From Aphrophora alni (lineage: Eukaryota > Arthropoda > Insecta > Hemiptera > Aphrophoridae), in assembly GCA_963513935.1 (NCBI GenBank), contig OY740777.1, positions 12,015,092 to 12,079,091 of the forward strand: a stretch of 64,000 bases of DNA, in the 5' to 3' direction. Below the pieces are notes generated by a model. It made no database searches, was not told the origin of the DNA, and saw only the letters and a program-made list of their open reading frames with translations. This document shows positions 1 to 12,104 of the stretch, piece after piece (position 1 is the stretch's first letter; every line of letters starts with the position of its first letter). The position numbers and the translations under genes were made by a program.

Positions 1-800
1 ATTCGTTTGTTAAATGAGGTTGTTTAAAAATATTTGAGCCACTTTTTTTAAAAAATTAACAAAACAACGTTATAAATATTTTTGTTTCCATGAATATGGT
101 TTAAAAGAGACGTTAAAATGTTATGAAGTAATAAAATTAGTAACTGAAAAAGATAAATATTCATAGTTTTGTAGAACTGTGAACATGGATATATCTGAAA
201 ATATGTCTCCATTTCCTTCGCAGTATCTGCACCTTAAATTGATCGTTAACCTGTCAAAGATCTTGATTGGAGATAATCTAAATTTAAAGACGTATCTTAG
301 ACAGCTGCTAACGAATGTCTGTAGACTCTAACATCATCACTTTTGAAGTCTCACATTCATTGGCAAAGATTTGAATTAAATATTCTAAACTTGTGGTTTC
401 TATGAATTTTGGTCGATCTCTATGTTGAGCCTATCTGCCCTTATTTATCCGGCTCCTAACGTCATTATTTTGGCTTTTTGTCTTTCATCCAACACACCTG
501 TAAAGACTGGTAGAATAATAATCAATTCGTGATTGGTTGACTACGAGTGAGCACATAACTAATTAAAACGGTTATAAATTGTTGATTTTCCTGACTTTAA
601 ATATCCAAATACAATGTATCGGATAAGATTGGTAATTGTTAAAAATTGTTTTCGCTCTGGATTAAATGAAATAAAAGAATTATAATTAGTTTTAAGTGAT
701 GGAATCACTCATTAGATTAAAAACATAATAAATGGTAATAGAGACAAGGAAGAATGATTATATTAAATGTATATAGTTAACTGGATTGTTATTTTTAAAA
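1..800. other. Unique AT-rich DNA, no gene seen
   Basis: No open frame of note, repeat unit or RNA-like structure was recognised here. The sequence is AT-rich with frequent short A and T runs. Confidence 0.5.
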
Positions 801-819
801 AAAAACCCCAACCGGACTA

Positions 820-935
820 TTGCTAAATTTCTATAAGTGACTTGACAATACCGACGGAACCTAGTTGGATCTAGACCTTTTTTCATCTATCCTTCAGTTA
901 CATCTTTCTCTTTCATCATACGGTCTCTCTTCGCC
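820..935 (-). repeat. Diverged single copy of the 254-bp tandem unit
   Basis: Read on the minus strand, this stretch carries GAAAGAGAAAGATGT, then a short spacer, then a TCTAGATCCAACTAGGTT-like block and a TTGTCAA-like block. The same blocks come in the same order in each unit of the tandem array at 53.2-55.5 kb. It is a decayed dispersed relative of that satellite, covering roughly half a unit. Confidence 0.6.
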
Positions 936-991
936 ATTTCTTATTATTTTACGTCTTTGTCGCTATAAGAATATTAAGTTGTAGAGGTCTT

Positions 992-994
<3 letters not shown>

Positions 995-1043
<49 letters not shown>
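995..1043. repeat. (TA)n microsatellite
   Basis: An uninterrupted TA dinucleotide run of about 49 bases, followed directly by a T run. Confidence 0.95.
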
Positions 1044-1051
<8 letters not shown>

Positions 1052-1367
1052 CTTTTCTATAATGCGATTATTAGAGGGTTTTCCCTTTTAAAAAATGTGC
1101 CAAATATAATTTATTTTTTGAAGTCATCACCGTCATAAAAATCATACTTTTTCGTCATACTGCTTCAAAACAGCTATTTTCAATACATGCATTGAGTTGG
1201 TAAAATTATTCTTTTTAGTTCTGGGACCTAAACACATCAGCTGAGGTCGAGGTTAGATTGTTACTTCGTTTATACAAATTAATTAACGATTGTAAAGCAT
1301 CTATAAAAACAAATGATACTCTCGATTGTAAATAACCGTTAAAACAACTGTTACCATCGATTTGAAG

Positions 1368-1560
1368 GTAAATAGGTTATAACATTTTAGTTTTTGTAAA
1401 ATTGTTTTGTTATATTATCTGCAGTATAACGAAAAATATAGTTCATCACTTGGACCAAAAGAAGCTTTACGATCCTCGCTCATTTTCAGGCCTGGGCTCT
1501 TGAACTTGTTACGAAAATCTTCACTTTTGGTGCTAGCAATGAAATATACTATTTACACAA
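1368..1560 (+). repeat. Dispersed repeat, copy 1 (partner at 47.1 kb)
   Basis: This stretch and 47121-47312 share a long block in the same orientation. It runs from AAATAGGTTATAACATTTTAG through GAAAAATATAGTTCATCACTTGG to a more diverged end with a TTCACTTTTGGTGCTAG-like segment. A 67-residue open frame here is probably incidental, because the partner copy does not keep it. The family is unidentified. Confidence 0.7.
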
Positions 1561-1654
1561 ATTTAAAAGGATATAGAAAAAAACAAACATTTATTGTATA
1601 TCATGAATAAAACCAAACAAAGTTAAAAAAACCAATAACGTTTTTTAAGTTTCT

Positions 1655-1990
1655 TTTTGCAAGTCAGGCGAACGGGCTGAAAAGAAGGGGCGAATTTACA
1701 GTCTTGTATTTTGTAATGGCCATTATATATGGCTTATTTCAAGGCACATAAAGTTTTTCTTTTTTTCTTTCTCCTTAAAAAAAAAACGTGAATTTTCTAG
1801 GTAGAGCATCGCCGGCTTCCTATCAGCTTCTCTACCCCAAGGCGGCAATAAAGGGGGAGATACTCGACAAAAGGAAAACGTGGGGGGGAGGGGGGATTCG
1901 CTTCTTCTCGGGCTTTTCGCGAATCAATAAAAGTGTTTTAACTCCTCCCAATCCTTTTTACTGCGCACGCCCAAGCCGTTAGCGTAGTCG
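1655..1990. other. GC-richer unique island
   Basis: Local GC rises clearly above the flanks, with a G-rich stretch near 1881-1896 and CpG-containing segments such as TTTTCGCGAATC. A 64-residue open frame at 1788-1982 has no recognisable domain. No related copy was seen in the window. It could be a conserved non-coding element, but that needs a cross-species alignment. Confidence 0.35.
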
Positions 1991-1999
1991 AGATGGACA

Positions 2000-3840
2000 A
2001 TGAAGTGAGAAGCATATTAAATATTTATTTTGTGTGTATGAATATACATTTGTATATTATAAGTGGGAATTTGGGTGTTGAGAAAAGCGCGTATGCGTTG
2101 AGAGATAATTTTACGGGTACTTCCATAAGAAGGTAAAACTCGGAGATAACGTAATGTGCATTGATTCTATAATTTAATTATAAGTGCTAAAACATTGCAC
2201 AAACATGCTCACTCATTAATCCTCAAAACTAAATAAAAAACAACAAAAAATAATAATCACAGAAAATTTCAGTTGGATATTTGTCAGTGATAAAAAAATA
2301 GGGTGTGAATGTGTGTCTCTTGTACCGTAAACGAGTAATTATTTTATTAAAATTAAAACAAGGTTCATTTTTGTTTTTCCAGTTATTCCTGATGCATTTC
2401 GCTCACGTATTAATTTCAACATTTCCCAACAATTTTAACTAATCGATTTTGAGAAATTGCTTCTTTTTTATGAACAAAACGGCCGACTTTTTTAGATAGA
2501 TGACCAATACGTTTTGCTTGGGTTTGCGCCGATTTTGAGAATCTTATTTTTTTCATGGTTGCTATCCCTAAATTTTAAAATATAAAAAAGAAATTTGTAA
2601 TATGAGTAAAATATGCGCATACGTCAAATTTGATTAAAATCGTTTCACGGTTTTTAATATAAAGCACTGGATATAAAACAAACCACAAACATTATTTAAA
2701 AAAAAACTTCTTTTACTCAGGGGACTAATATCCTCGACTTGACCTATCACTATACTAAATATACGAGACACTTATAGTTTCTACAAAAATGAATATACTG
2801 GGTGTGTAAAAAGTACTGCACTACTGTTTTACGAGATGTAATGCAGTGTTACTGATATGAATGTAGCGAGTGGAGCTTTCAGACACTGATAACGAGCGAA
2901 AAGTGTAGAATTGTTTAATATTTAAAAATCTAGGAGGTCCGTTAAAGCCATGCTGACGTGAAGAAGTAGTTTCGTACAATCGTACAGGGTAAGACTGGTT
3001 GATTTATCAATACAATTTAACATTACGTACAAGAAAACAACTTTTGGTAATTTTATTTAGACTATCTGATTGTATGATGGGGCTGGGCAACAGTACTTTT
3101 AATACAGTATTCAAAATAAAATGGTTATACTCTAGGAAATTCGTGATAAAATCTGCGTTCGTTTTTAAATATGTTTAAGAGATAGCGGATTTAAAAATTC
3201 TTTGTTTGTAAAAAAAAAAAAATCTATTAATGTAAAAAGCTTCTTTGTAGCAAAAATAATAATCTAGTTACAAATGTGTAAAATTACATTTCGATAATAA
3301 TGAAAAAAATGAATTAACTTGGTTTTGAGAATATTTATGACAAGAGTGGGGAGAGGGAAGACTAGATGTGATAAAAAAAAAGTATATCGCAAATTTAAGT
3401 GATAGTGATAAATACGAAATACCATAACTAGAAACATTTAAAAGGTTCCATGTTTGTATGGTCCCAAATTGTTCCATTTTTTTACCAAATGAAATAACTT
3501 ACTTATCTAACTTTAATAAATTAAAAAAAAAAATGTTATAAATTGATTGTTTGCTACGAAAATTATGGAATCGTTTCACAGTATAGTTTTTCAAATTTAA
3601 ATTCTTTATAATATTTTATCACAAACAAGTTTTCGTTTGGGATACCTAATTATGTAAAATATTCTTATACAGTTTGATTTTTGACAATCTTTAACATTTC
3701 TAAAATATTTGAAACTATATTAGTGTTTATTTCCTAGTATTAATTTACATGACTCTTTTTGTTTTGATTATGTTAAGTGTATACATTGAAAAAAAAAATT
3801 TGTATAAGTCTTTACAATGATTTCTATTAAAGTACGTATG
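2000..3840. other. Unique AT-rich DNA with possible element debris
   Basis: No gene seen. Short motifs typical of the foldback elements further downstream occur, such as ACGGCCGAC near 2480 and a terminus-like TATACTGGGTGTG near 2796, but no bounded element could be drawn. The 69-residue minus-strand frame at 3268-3477 shows no domain. Confidence 0.4.
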
Positions 3841-3847
3841 AGGAAGT

Positions 3848-3848
<1 letters not shown>

Positions 3849-3904
<56 letters not shown>
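3849..3904. repeat. Poly-T run, 56 bases
   Basis: A pure T homopolymer of 56 bases. On the minus strand it is poly-A and could be the tail of a minus-strand retroposed copy, but the minus-strand sequence before it is not recognisable. Its exact length is likely unreliable. Confidence 0.9.
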
Positions 3905-3908
<4 letters not shown>

Positions 3909-4041
3909 AACAATTAATTTGTCTTAGCAAAATGAATAAATCTGTAAAACAAAACATCAGGGTATTTAAGAGAATAAACTAAATTGCAATTATTCTCTAT
4001 GTACAGTAATTTAACCTAGTCTATAACAATCCATTATTAAT

Positions 4042-4083
4042 GCAGCTACGGCCGTTTCATTTTCAATGAAACATCATCATGCT
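4042..4083 (-). repeat. Hammerhead-like core motif, copy 1
   Basis: On the minus strand the order is ATGATGA, T, then an 8-bp stem (GTTTCATT pairing with AATGAAAC around GAA), then GGCCGTAGCTGC. The ATGATGA and the GAAAC inside the stem match the arrangement seen at 9.4, 11.3 and 33.5 kb. The first base is A rather than the consensus C. Confidence 0.45.
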
Positions 4084-4099
4084 TTTGTACATTGTCACG

Positions 4100-6290
4100 A
4101 ATATTTTACACACAAATATACAAAAATATAAACATGTGTAAAATAAAACATTTTATGAGTTGAAACACTATAATAATGTTTAAATATAAAATTTACATTA
4201 CAATCCACACACATGTTGTTGTCAACACACTATCAGTAACTGAAAATGTTACAGACTAAGGTAAATTATTGTATGTTACAATAAACAATCCAGAGGTTTC
4301 AACTATGAATATTCTGTGTTTAATTTTTCCTAATTATAGTCAGGGAATATTCAATTAATATTATTCTTTTTTCTACAAAATCCAAGATTTCGTCAGGGCA
4401 TTCCATTATATTTAATCATACCCCGGCGTTAAAATCACAATACGTCGCCAGTAAAATAATTTGTATTCATACCAGCTAAGGAAAAGTTTCAACATTATAA
4501 GTTTCGGAAACGACTGTACATTGGAACTACAGTTAAAACTTAGGCGTGCCGAGTGTACTGGGATTAGACACTGTACGATTAAAATAAGGAGTGAGAGAGT
4601 GAAAGAGTGAGAGAGGGTGGTTTAATGTTTGGATAGGCTCAATGAAACTCAGCATTTTGCCTTCTTTCCCTCCTTAACCTGCGCCCTCATTGCCTCATTG
4701 TAGATCCCAAACCACGATAGCAATCCTTTAGATTAAAACTACCGAGAAATGTAACCTTCGATATTCAGTTAAACATAAGGTACAGTCGCTTAAATATATT
4801 CAAGAGAACGTTCTTAATAATTATAATATATTCACAACAAGAAAACATTCCAGGAAGTGGTCGATTTAGACGCACGTTTTTTTAAATAATTGAAAAAATG
4901 ATAGTCGTTTTAATATTTTAGACAAGCTTTCACTTATTGAAAAATGTACTTTGTAATTATGGATTGGATTTAAATTTGAAAAAGGAGTAACATTGAAGGT
5001 GAGTAGAAAAAATAACCAAAATTAAAGCAACACTAAATGAAAGACTGATAAAGTAGATAAGTTCAATTACTAGAAAGCAAGATTAACACTAACTGTAAGA
5101 TAACAAGAAGATAGAGGAAAGTGAAAATTTTACAACATGCTGAAGGATACAATATGGATAGTGAACTTTTAAAACAAAGGTGAGAAAAAATCACGAATAA
5201 AGTCTTCTATCCTTGAATTTTCACATATAGGTTAAAGACATAAACGAGGCGATAGAAATGAGATTTTTTTTCCTTTTACAGAAAGAGATAGAAAATGTAA
5301 TGAAGACTTGAGGCAGATTCAAGGTTGAATCGCTCAAAGAGACAATTAGGAGGAAACTGTTCCTATGGTTTAGCTGAAATGAAAACTGAAAGTCATAACT
5401 GAACAAAAATTACGGTCTGGATTTGACCAATTGCTTCACCATTTCTGTGACAAAGTCACTTTTCATTGACAGTAGTTACAAGTCGTGCACACTCAGTTGA
5501 GCGAAACCAGGCTAATGAGTCATACACTGCAGTAAAGCAGTGTAGCCACACCTCGAAAACTAATGGCATCACCAAATACAGACATTCAAGAATAGTTAGT
5601 GGTTTTACAACATTTCTACTGATTTAACCAATTGAATAATATATAAAACAAGAATAAAATTATTTGGCTTTGGCTAAAAACATGTAAAATTAAGACGGAA
5701 AATCGATATATTCTAAACATCAAGAAAGTTTAGCTTAATGGCGAAAACCAAAACACATAGCCTTGAACTAAAATGGTTGTAAAAAATAAAGAAATAAAAA
5801 ATAAGTCCTGACTCACTATTAACAACGTCATCCTTGTGTCGTGTGGAATAGACGACTAGACACAATTAACCCCATCCCTAAAATTAAAGACAATAAATAA
5901 GTAAAACTCTATTTCTAATAATAAAACCGTTTCCCAAGAATCTTAACTGATTAGTTGACGTCTTACTGCAGATCCCCACCTCCCCCGACAGTACAGGGTG
6001 ATGTAAAATGGACTTTGAATTATTGAAAAAATGATTTTGTCTAACAAAATCGAAGTCAGCGAGCTCCAAATGGAGTACCTGAGTAAAAGTTGAGATCTTC
6101 ATCAGCTCCAAAAAAAATGTTTTACGGCGGGTTCCTACAGTTACGTACGAAGCACGCACAGACTTGGAGATGCTTTGAATGCCCAATCATATATACAAAT
6201 CATTCTACAAGAACATTTAATTGCTAAGAACTTCCTACGAATGAAAGAGATCGCTAGACATCACATTACATTTTTAACAATAACTTCGCT
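4100..6290. other. Unique AT-rich DNA, no gene seen
   Basis: This stretch holds a GA-rich run (4583-4619), a small hairpin near 5523-5544 (TACACTGC pairing with GCAGTGTA), and a solitary TACAGGGTGATG near 5995 resembling the terminus of the foldback elements at 37-47 kb. A 100-residue minus-strand frame (5884-6186) has no recognisable domain. Confidence 0.4.
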
Positions 6291-6296
6291 TTGTCT

Positions 6297-6500
6297 CATC
6301 GTAGAGAGATGAGTTGGTACCATTACATACAGAATTGAAATCTGCAAATTTTAACGTAGTGTTTTGTAAGTTGAATAACTCACGGGATATGAAAAGCAAA
6401 ATTTAAAGTGAGCGGTTTTTGACAATATTAATTCTATTTCTCTGAATTTCAATAGAGCACTATATGAGCACACAGTAGTTCCTTATAACAAATATGTTCT
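6297..6500 (+). repeat. Dispersed repeat, copy C (partners at 15.9 and 63.7 kb)
   Basis: CATCGTAGAG followed by a GAGTTG-GTACCA-like block matches 63878-63905. The end, with CAATAGAGCACTATATGAGC and ACACAGTAGTTCC, matches 16238-16275 (CAATGGAGTTCCATATGGAC, ACACTATAGTCCCC). It is a partial, diverged member lacking the CG-rich head. Confidence 0.6.
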
Positions 6501-6509
6501 TGTCTTAAT

Positions 6510-7800
6510 TTATTTTAAAGCAATTATCCTGTTTACATACAGAAAACAACGGCAAGTTGAAATTGAAGATTTTCTGAGGGTATAAATTGTAAAGATTAGT
6601 TTAAAAAATGGAGATATTATTGAATACTAATTGGTGTTTTCATTTTGTAGAAGTGTGTTAACGCATACCGAATATTTGTTTCTATATGCATAAAACATAT
6701 TTCTGAAAGTTTTATATTTTTCTCTGGTATTTGAATGTTTAAAAAAATCACCCTTTTATTTGTGTAGAAATTCTCCATGAAAGCAAAAGTGTCGGCTTGT
6801 GGATTTGAAATTCAAGGAAGAGATCCTCACGGGACACATTTCCAGCATTGAATCGCAGATGACAATGTCTTCCCCTCCAGAGGTGTACACGGGCAAGAAA
6901 AGTTTCTTTGAATATATTATATAGTTTTCTTTCATTCTCTATTCCTCTTCTAACCCCTCTGATAATATTTGCATGGACTATCCTCCCCTAATCCTTCGTC
7001 CTTTTACTTCTCATGTTTAATGTTCCGTGTCCTTTTTTTGGATTTGAATTATTTAAACCTGTCATGAATATCTGAAAGATATGTTTTAAACATTCAAAAT
7101 GTCTGAGTTAAACTGAATTTTTGTCTACAGTGGTAAGACTTCGAATTTTATTTCACTTTTGTTATTTAAAAAAAAATGCTGTTAAGCGGTGAACGGACAT
7201 TGCCCGAAATTAAAAATTGAAAATTATAAGCAAGTAATAAATTTTATTAAATAAAATGTCGTAAAAACAGATCTGTCGTTACAAAACACAAATAGAAAAT
7301 ATTCGTCCACCGTAAATCACTTTGTGTTTTTCTTAAATTTCCAACAAGGATGGAAGAAGAACACAATGGTTATTGGGATGCACTAGGGGAGTTGGTTTAG
7401 GGCAGGGGTTGTTTAGAGAATGGTCTTGAACGACTTAGGGGTTAGAAACTAATCTGTCATCAGATCCAGGTAGATGATCAACACTTGGTCCGAATGTCTT
7501 AAGATGAAAGTGGTGGTGATTTTTCAAAATATATCAAACCAGAAATAAGATATTATGATGTTGTTGATTAATTTTATAAACAGTGGGACATACTTTCTCA
7601 CACACAAATACATAACATATACGAAGAAAAGTAGATTATCTGTCGCCATTTCCACAAAATCTAGTTTAAAACTTACCTGTTAAAAGGTTTAAAATAAATA
7701 ATAACTTGTACTATAATTATGTATTTCTAAAATTGATATATTTTTAACGTAGAACGTAATCCATGTATCGAACTGCGGAAAAGAGAAAATAACTATTTTC
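6510..7800. other. Unique DNA, no gene seen
   Basis: A short GC-richer patch lies at 6775-6900. Nothing else recognisable was found on either strand. Confidence 0.4.
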
Positions 7801-7806
7801 AAAATA

Positions 7807-7927
7807 ACTAAATTTACTAAATCACACAAGTTCTTGGCCTTCCAGCTCTCTAATGGTAGCTTTTACAAACTTTAACTGCTGAGTAATGGAAGTTCAAGAA
7901 CAACTGTGTGTTTTAGTAAATTAGTAA
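7807..7927. mobile_element. Short inverted-repeat (MITE-like) element
   Basis: The left arm, with ATTTACTAAATCACACAAG then TTCTTG, is mirrored by the right arm ending in CAAGAA-CAACTGTGTGTTTTAGTAAATTAGT. Arms are about 30 bp with few mismatches, around a loop of about 60 bp. The compact inverted structure with no coding capacity fits a MITE; the superfamily is unknown. Confidence 0.6.
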
Positions 7928-7939
7928 GAAATAGTTTTT

Positions 7940-9430
7940 TTTTATAAATATTTCGGCCGTATTTCAATATTAAATTCAAAAGGATATCTTGTTCACCATT
8001 AAGAAAGCTAAATAGTTTGTGTTTTGAAAATTTTCAATTTATTCTGAATTAATAATACTTTACTGAACGCCATTTTGAAACGGTCAAATACAAAAAATTG
8101 AAGATATGTTGGTACACTGGAACGTACCAGTATAAAATATTTTGTAAAATTAGGTGTCGACATATCTAGTTTGGAATTATATCTTTTTAAAAAAAATAGA
8201 GTAACAAATAAAAGAATTATTTTTGGACATTTGATTTTAGGATTTTGTAAATTATATAGAATAGTATGAATCACGTCCCTAAACTTTGTTAAACTGAACT
8301 TGGAACACTCTTTATCTAAGTTTTCAATTCGGGGTTTTTAAACAAAGAAAAACTGCTAGACGATCGTTCCCTTAAAAAACAAAACAAAAGAGTATAAAAT
8401 TAAAACTTCTAGCCCTCAAATAGCGTCATTGTTCGAAAAGAACAAAAATTCGACAATTAGAAACTGATTGTAAAGATTGGATGAGTTATCCCACAAGGGT
8501 AACCCGAAATTACCACACTCATATTCACTAGAAATAACGCCCAACGAAGAATGAATATGAAAGCTATCGTTCCTTTCACTGCTTATTTACAATCTTTATT
8601 TAATTATAAAAACCAAATACTAACTTAACAAAAATTAAAGTGTTTCAAGGAAAAATTCACAACGTCATAAACATGTGTGTAAATAGTTAAATAGTTAAAT
8701 AGATAGTGTAAATAAAACATAGGTTACAAACTAAAGTGAGTTGGCGAATGAGAAGGGAGAGAAGAGAAAAAAATAGAATGGAATTTAACAAAAATATAAA
8801 AACCAATAAAAAGTCCAACAAAATTATTTAATATTCTAAATAATAAATGAAACAATTAGTCGAAATAAATTAAATTTTTTAAAGTTAATTAAAAATTCTA
8901 TTACTCTTGTGGGACTCCGCGCAGTAATATTTATCTAGTTATATGCTGTTCAACAACAACTAAATTGAAAAGGGGTGGGTCAGAAACACAATTTTAGTTT
9001 GAAAACCACTATCCAGTAGTGCGACGATTGAAAAAAATAAATTGAATTTAGTTGTAGTGGAGATGCATTTTATTGCATCATTTCGTCGCCAGTTTTGAAT
9101 TGAAATGTTTTCATTCAAAAAGAACTAACGGTTTATGGGAGTACATTGTACACTCATACTTATATTTAGATTTTATAAATAATAAGAGATATTAAGCAGT
9201 TTGTCATCTAATGGTGGCGATTTATAGTTTGATTTTATTGCCATTACGTTGAAACAACAAATCGTTTAGCTTCGTTAGCAAAATATTCATTCAGTAGTTT
9301 TCTCTTTAAACAATTGTATTTAAAATTTATTTTCGAGAGTAAATTAAATGTTGTAGTAAACACAAAACTTGTTTATAAATATACGTTACATTACTCGTCC
9401 GTCATTGCAATTCTTTCGTTGTGTTTCGCC
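7940..9430. other. Unique AT-rich DNA, no gene seen
   Basis: The 88-residue minus-strand frame at 8008-8274 has no recognisable domain. No repeat or structured element was recognised. Confidence 0.4.
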
Positions 9431-9435
9431 GAGTT

Positions 9436-9464
9436 GTTTCGCCGATCAAAGCGGCATCATCAGG
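9436..9464 (-). repeat. Hammerhead-like core motif, copy 2
   Basis: On the minus strand: CTGATGA, T, a GCCG/CGGC stem with a 7-base loop, then GAAAC. GAAAC recurs shortly after in CGGCGAAACAC. CTGATGA and GAAAC match the conserved hammerhead core, but one extra T separates CTGATGA from the stem. Confidence 0.55.
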
Positions 9465-9479
9465 TGAAAAAAGACTGCA

Positions 9480-10450
9480 TATAGCCTAAGTACACTAACA
9501 CACACTGGGCAATTAAACTGGCTTCTGTTCGAGGATGTCATTTTATTAAAACTTAAATAATTAAAGGATCCATCTTATTGTTTTGCCCTTGTTACTTTGA
9601 AGTTTGAAGTTACTCTTTAACTTGTTTAGATTTATAACTTATCTGACATTGTTTCAACTGTTTGTATTGATTAATTAAAAATAATTACAAAAAACGAACA
9701 CAAGGTGTGTATACACATATATAAGTGTATTTACCAATTCTGAGGCATAAGTAAAAATAAATGTATCACAAAATTGTTAAAAAAGTAAGATTGTATATAA
9801 TTTGTTTCCCATTAAAAACGATCTATTATAATTGTTAACAATGATGAATTGTACATCGTAATTGTAAAATGTAGAATGAAAATTGTAGATTTAATAAAAG
9901 GTTAAAAAAAAAAACTTTCTCACACATATAAAAAAGTATTGTTCGTTAATTTTACACGAAATATATTATGAAATTTGTTTTGCATTATCGGGTTTTCCCC
10001 AGTGTAATTTATCAGGAGAGATTACTTGGTAAAATGAAATGTTATTCCTACTTGTCATTTTTTTACAATTTTGTTATCTATTTGTTTTAAAGATTTTTAT
10101 ATGTGGAAATGGAGATTAATATTTGCTTGTACTATTATGTTTTCCTAAATATAAATATTATTTCATTGAAATTGAAAAAAAATAAATTTAAAGTTCAGTT
10201 TTTAGAGACGAGTATCGAGTTTACTTTTCGTTTTTCAACCCTACTTGAACCCTATTTTTCCCCTTAGGAGATACTTGAAGAGAAACGAATCGGTTCTCTA
10301 GTATTCTTGGATAGTATTCTTACATACGTAAAGAATTTTGTAATATTAACACATTACGGAATACACTTTCCAGAAAACAAATTTTAGAAATGAAAAACAT
10401 GAGATCTAAATCCCTGTTAACTCTACTGTTTATATAAATTCCTTAAAAAC

Positions 10451-10505
<55 letters not shown>

Positions 10506-11280
10506 AAAATGTATATTTTTACCGTTAGAAATAAAAGAGACATTTTTTCAAGATTTTGATTCGCCGCCATTTTGTAACTCGCCCGAAAAGAAAATACTAT
10601 AGAAAAAAGAGTTAATCTAAATTAAATCCCTTTCTTTTAGGTCGTCTGCTCTTGTTTTCCATTAGTTCCACTAGGTCTAAGTTTAATTTAGCGGAAGAGA
10701 TAAGCGATGAGGGTTGACTTCGAAGGGGTGTAATTTGTGAACACGAGTTAGCTAGACGTCGTATTGGAAGCTTTAAACTAACTTGAAAATTAAATATTTG
10801 TTGGGTTTTTTTTATTACAAATGGTTGTGAACCTTCTCTGGAATTGCAATGATTATAATAAATGATAATAATATCTGCATATTTGGACAAGTTCTTGGCA
10901 ACATATCCAATACGCCGTACAAACCATATGGATCTGATAAACCATAAGTAAACTGGCATTAAGACAAATTTAGAAATGTTAAATACACTAAATAAAAGCA
11001 GGATCTGTACGAGTACAAAATTTACAAAAAATTGAAAACCAATCTGAAGAGTTTATTAAATAATAAACTATAATTCTCATCCAAATGTTTATACCGTACT
11101 CTAGCAGCAATAGCAAAAAGTAACAAGATCCAAACTGTCAGTAAGATAACCATGTGTAAGAGCATGTAGTCAAAACTCTAAAACATTGTTTTCGTACAGA
11201 CTACAAAGTGTACTATAGTACCAATTATATTTATTAGGTTTATTTGTTCTTGTGCAATGAATATTGATGTTCAGTCTGTG
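9480..11280. other. Unique AT-rich DNA with one weak open frame
   Basis: This stretch contains the (AT)n run at 10454-10499 and a 115-residue minus-strand frame at 10612-10959. That frame has a basic C-terminal end (NKSRRPKRKG) but no domain I recognise. Nothing else stands out. Confidence 0.35.
10454..10499. repeat. (AT)n microsatellite
   Basis: About 46 bases of uninterrupted AT dinucleotides. Confidence 0.95.
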
Positions 11281-11296
11281 TAATTGTGTTCTTCAC

Positions 11297-11330
11297 CTGA
11301 TGATGGCATAAGATATGCCGAAACAGCTGC
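11297..11330 (+). repeat. Hammerhead-like core motif, copy 3 (best stem II)
   Basis: CTGATGA, T, then a perfect 6-bp stem (GGCATA/TATGCC, loop AGA), then GAAACAGCTGC. It has the same extra T as the copy at 9.4 kb. The upstream context (TTGTTCTTGTG...CTTCAC) resembles the end of the dispersed repeat at 16.3 kb. Confidence 0.6.
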
Positions 11331-11460
11331 AAAATAAAAAATCTCCTAAACACGACTACTAGACGTTTCATTATATTCATTATACTTCTAAAAGTTTTTG
11401 TTGAATTTGAAAACAAGCATTTCGATGTTCAGAAATGATGACGTTTCTAAGTATAAACAA

Positions 11461-11932
11461 TTTTTTTTTTTTTTTCGGAATTCAACCCCACGTTTTTTAA
11501 AAATTGTTTTTCGCTTTCAATTAAAAATAGATAAACGCGTTTTTAACCTATTATAAAACTTTTAAATATGATTTTGCTGATTATATTGTTTACAAGATAT
11601 TAGACGCTTGTACTGTGTTTAAGTTGACTTCTTATCGGTATTGGTAGGTATTGAATGGATATAGAATAAGGAAATAAATAAATAAGGAAATAAACAGAGT
11701 ACAAAGTTGTTATGGCATTGGTTATGCACGTTATCTGCATATTGACTTACCTTATTGCTTATCTGCGTATATGCACGCTTACATATAAAACCACTTAACC
11801 AAACCTAACCTATTTGTCATAATTCTTGCTAATCTAAGATTCTAGGAACTAATTTTATGACATATGAAAAGAATACAATGTATAAAAAGAAGGAGAATAA
11901 TCGTAGGGTTGAAATTCGGAAAAAGATTTTTC
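11461..11932. mobile_element. TIR element, copy 1 (about 470 bp)
   Basis: It begins with a T run and TTCGGAATTCAACCCC and ends with GGGTTGAAATTCGGAAAAAG, an inverted repeat of about 20 bp. The body (CTTGTACTGTGTTTAAG... GTTATGCACGTTATCTGC... TTGCTTATCTGC) recurs about 675 bp downstream in copy 2. There is no coding frame, so it is a non-autonomous DNA-element candidate. Confidence 0.65.
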
Positions 11933-12104
11933 CTAATCATTCCCCAATCATTTTTCGACAAAACAAAAAAAATTGAAGTTAGCTGACACAAGTCCAAAAA
12001 TTAAAATGACTTCGTTCACAAAACGTTATTGTTTTTGATACATTTTTTTCTAAAATGTATCCTATAAGGACAAATTAGTTACTGTAATAATTTACTAATT
12101 TAAC

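Noticed and set aside
3745..3957. Minus-strand frame with a long lysine run
   Set aside because: Caused by the poly-T tract.
10612..10959. 115-residue minus-strand open frame
   Set aside because: No recognisable domain; composition fits chance in AT-rich DNA, though the basic tail was noted.
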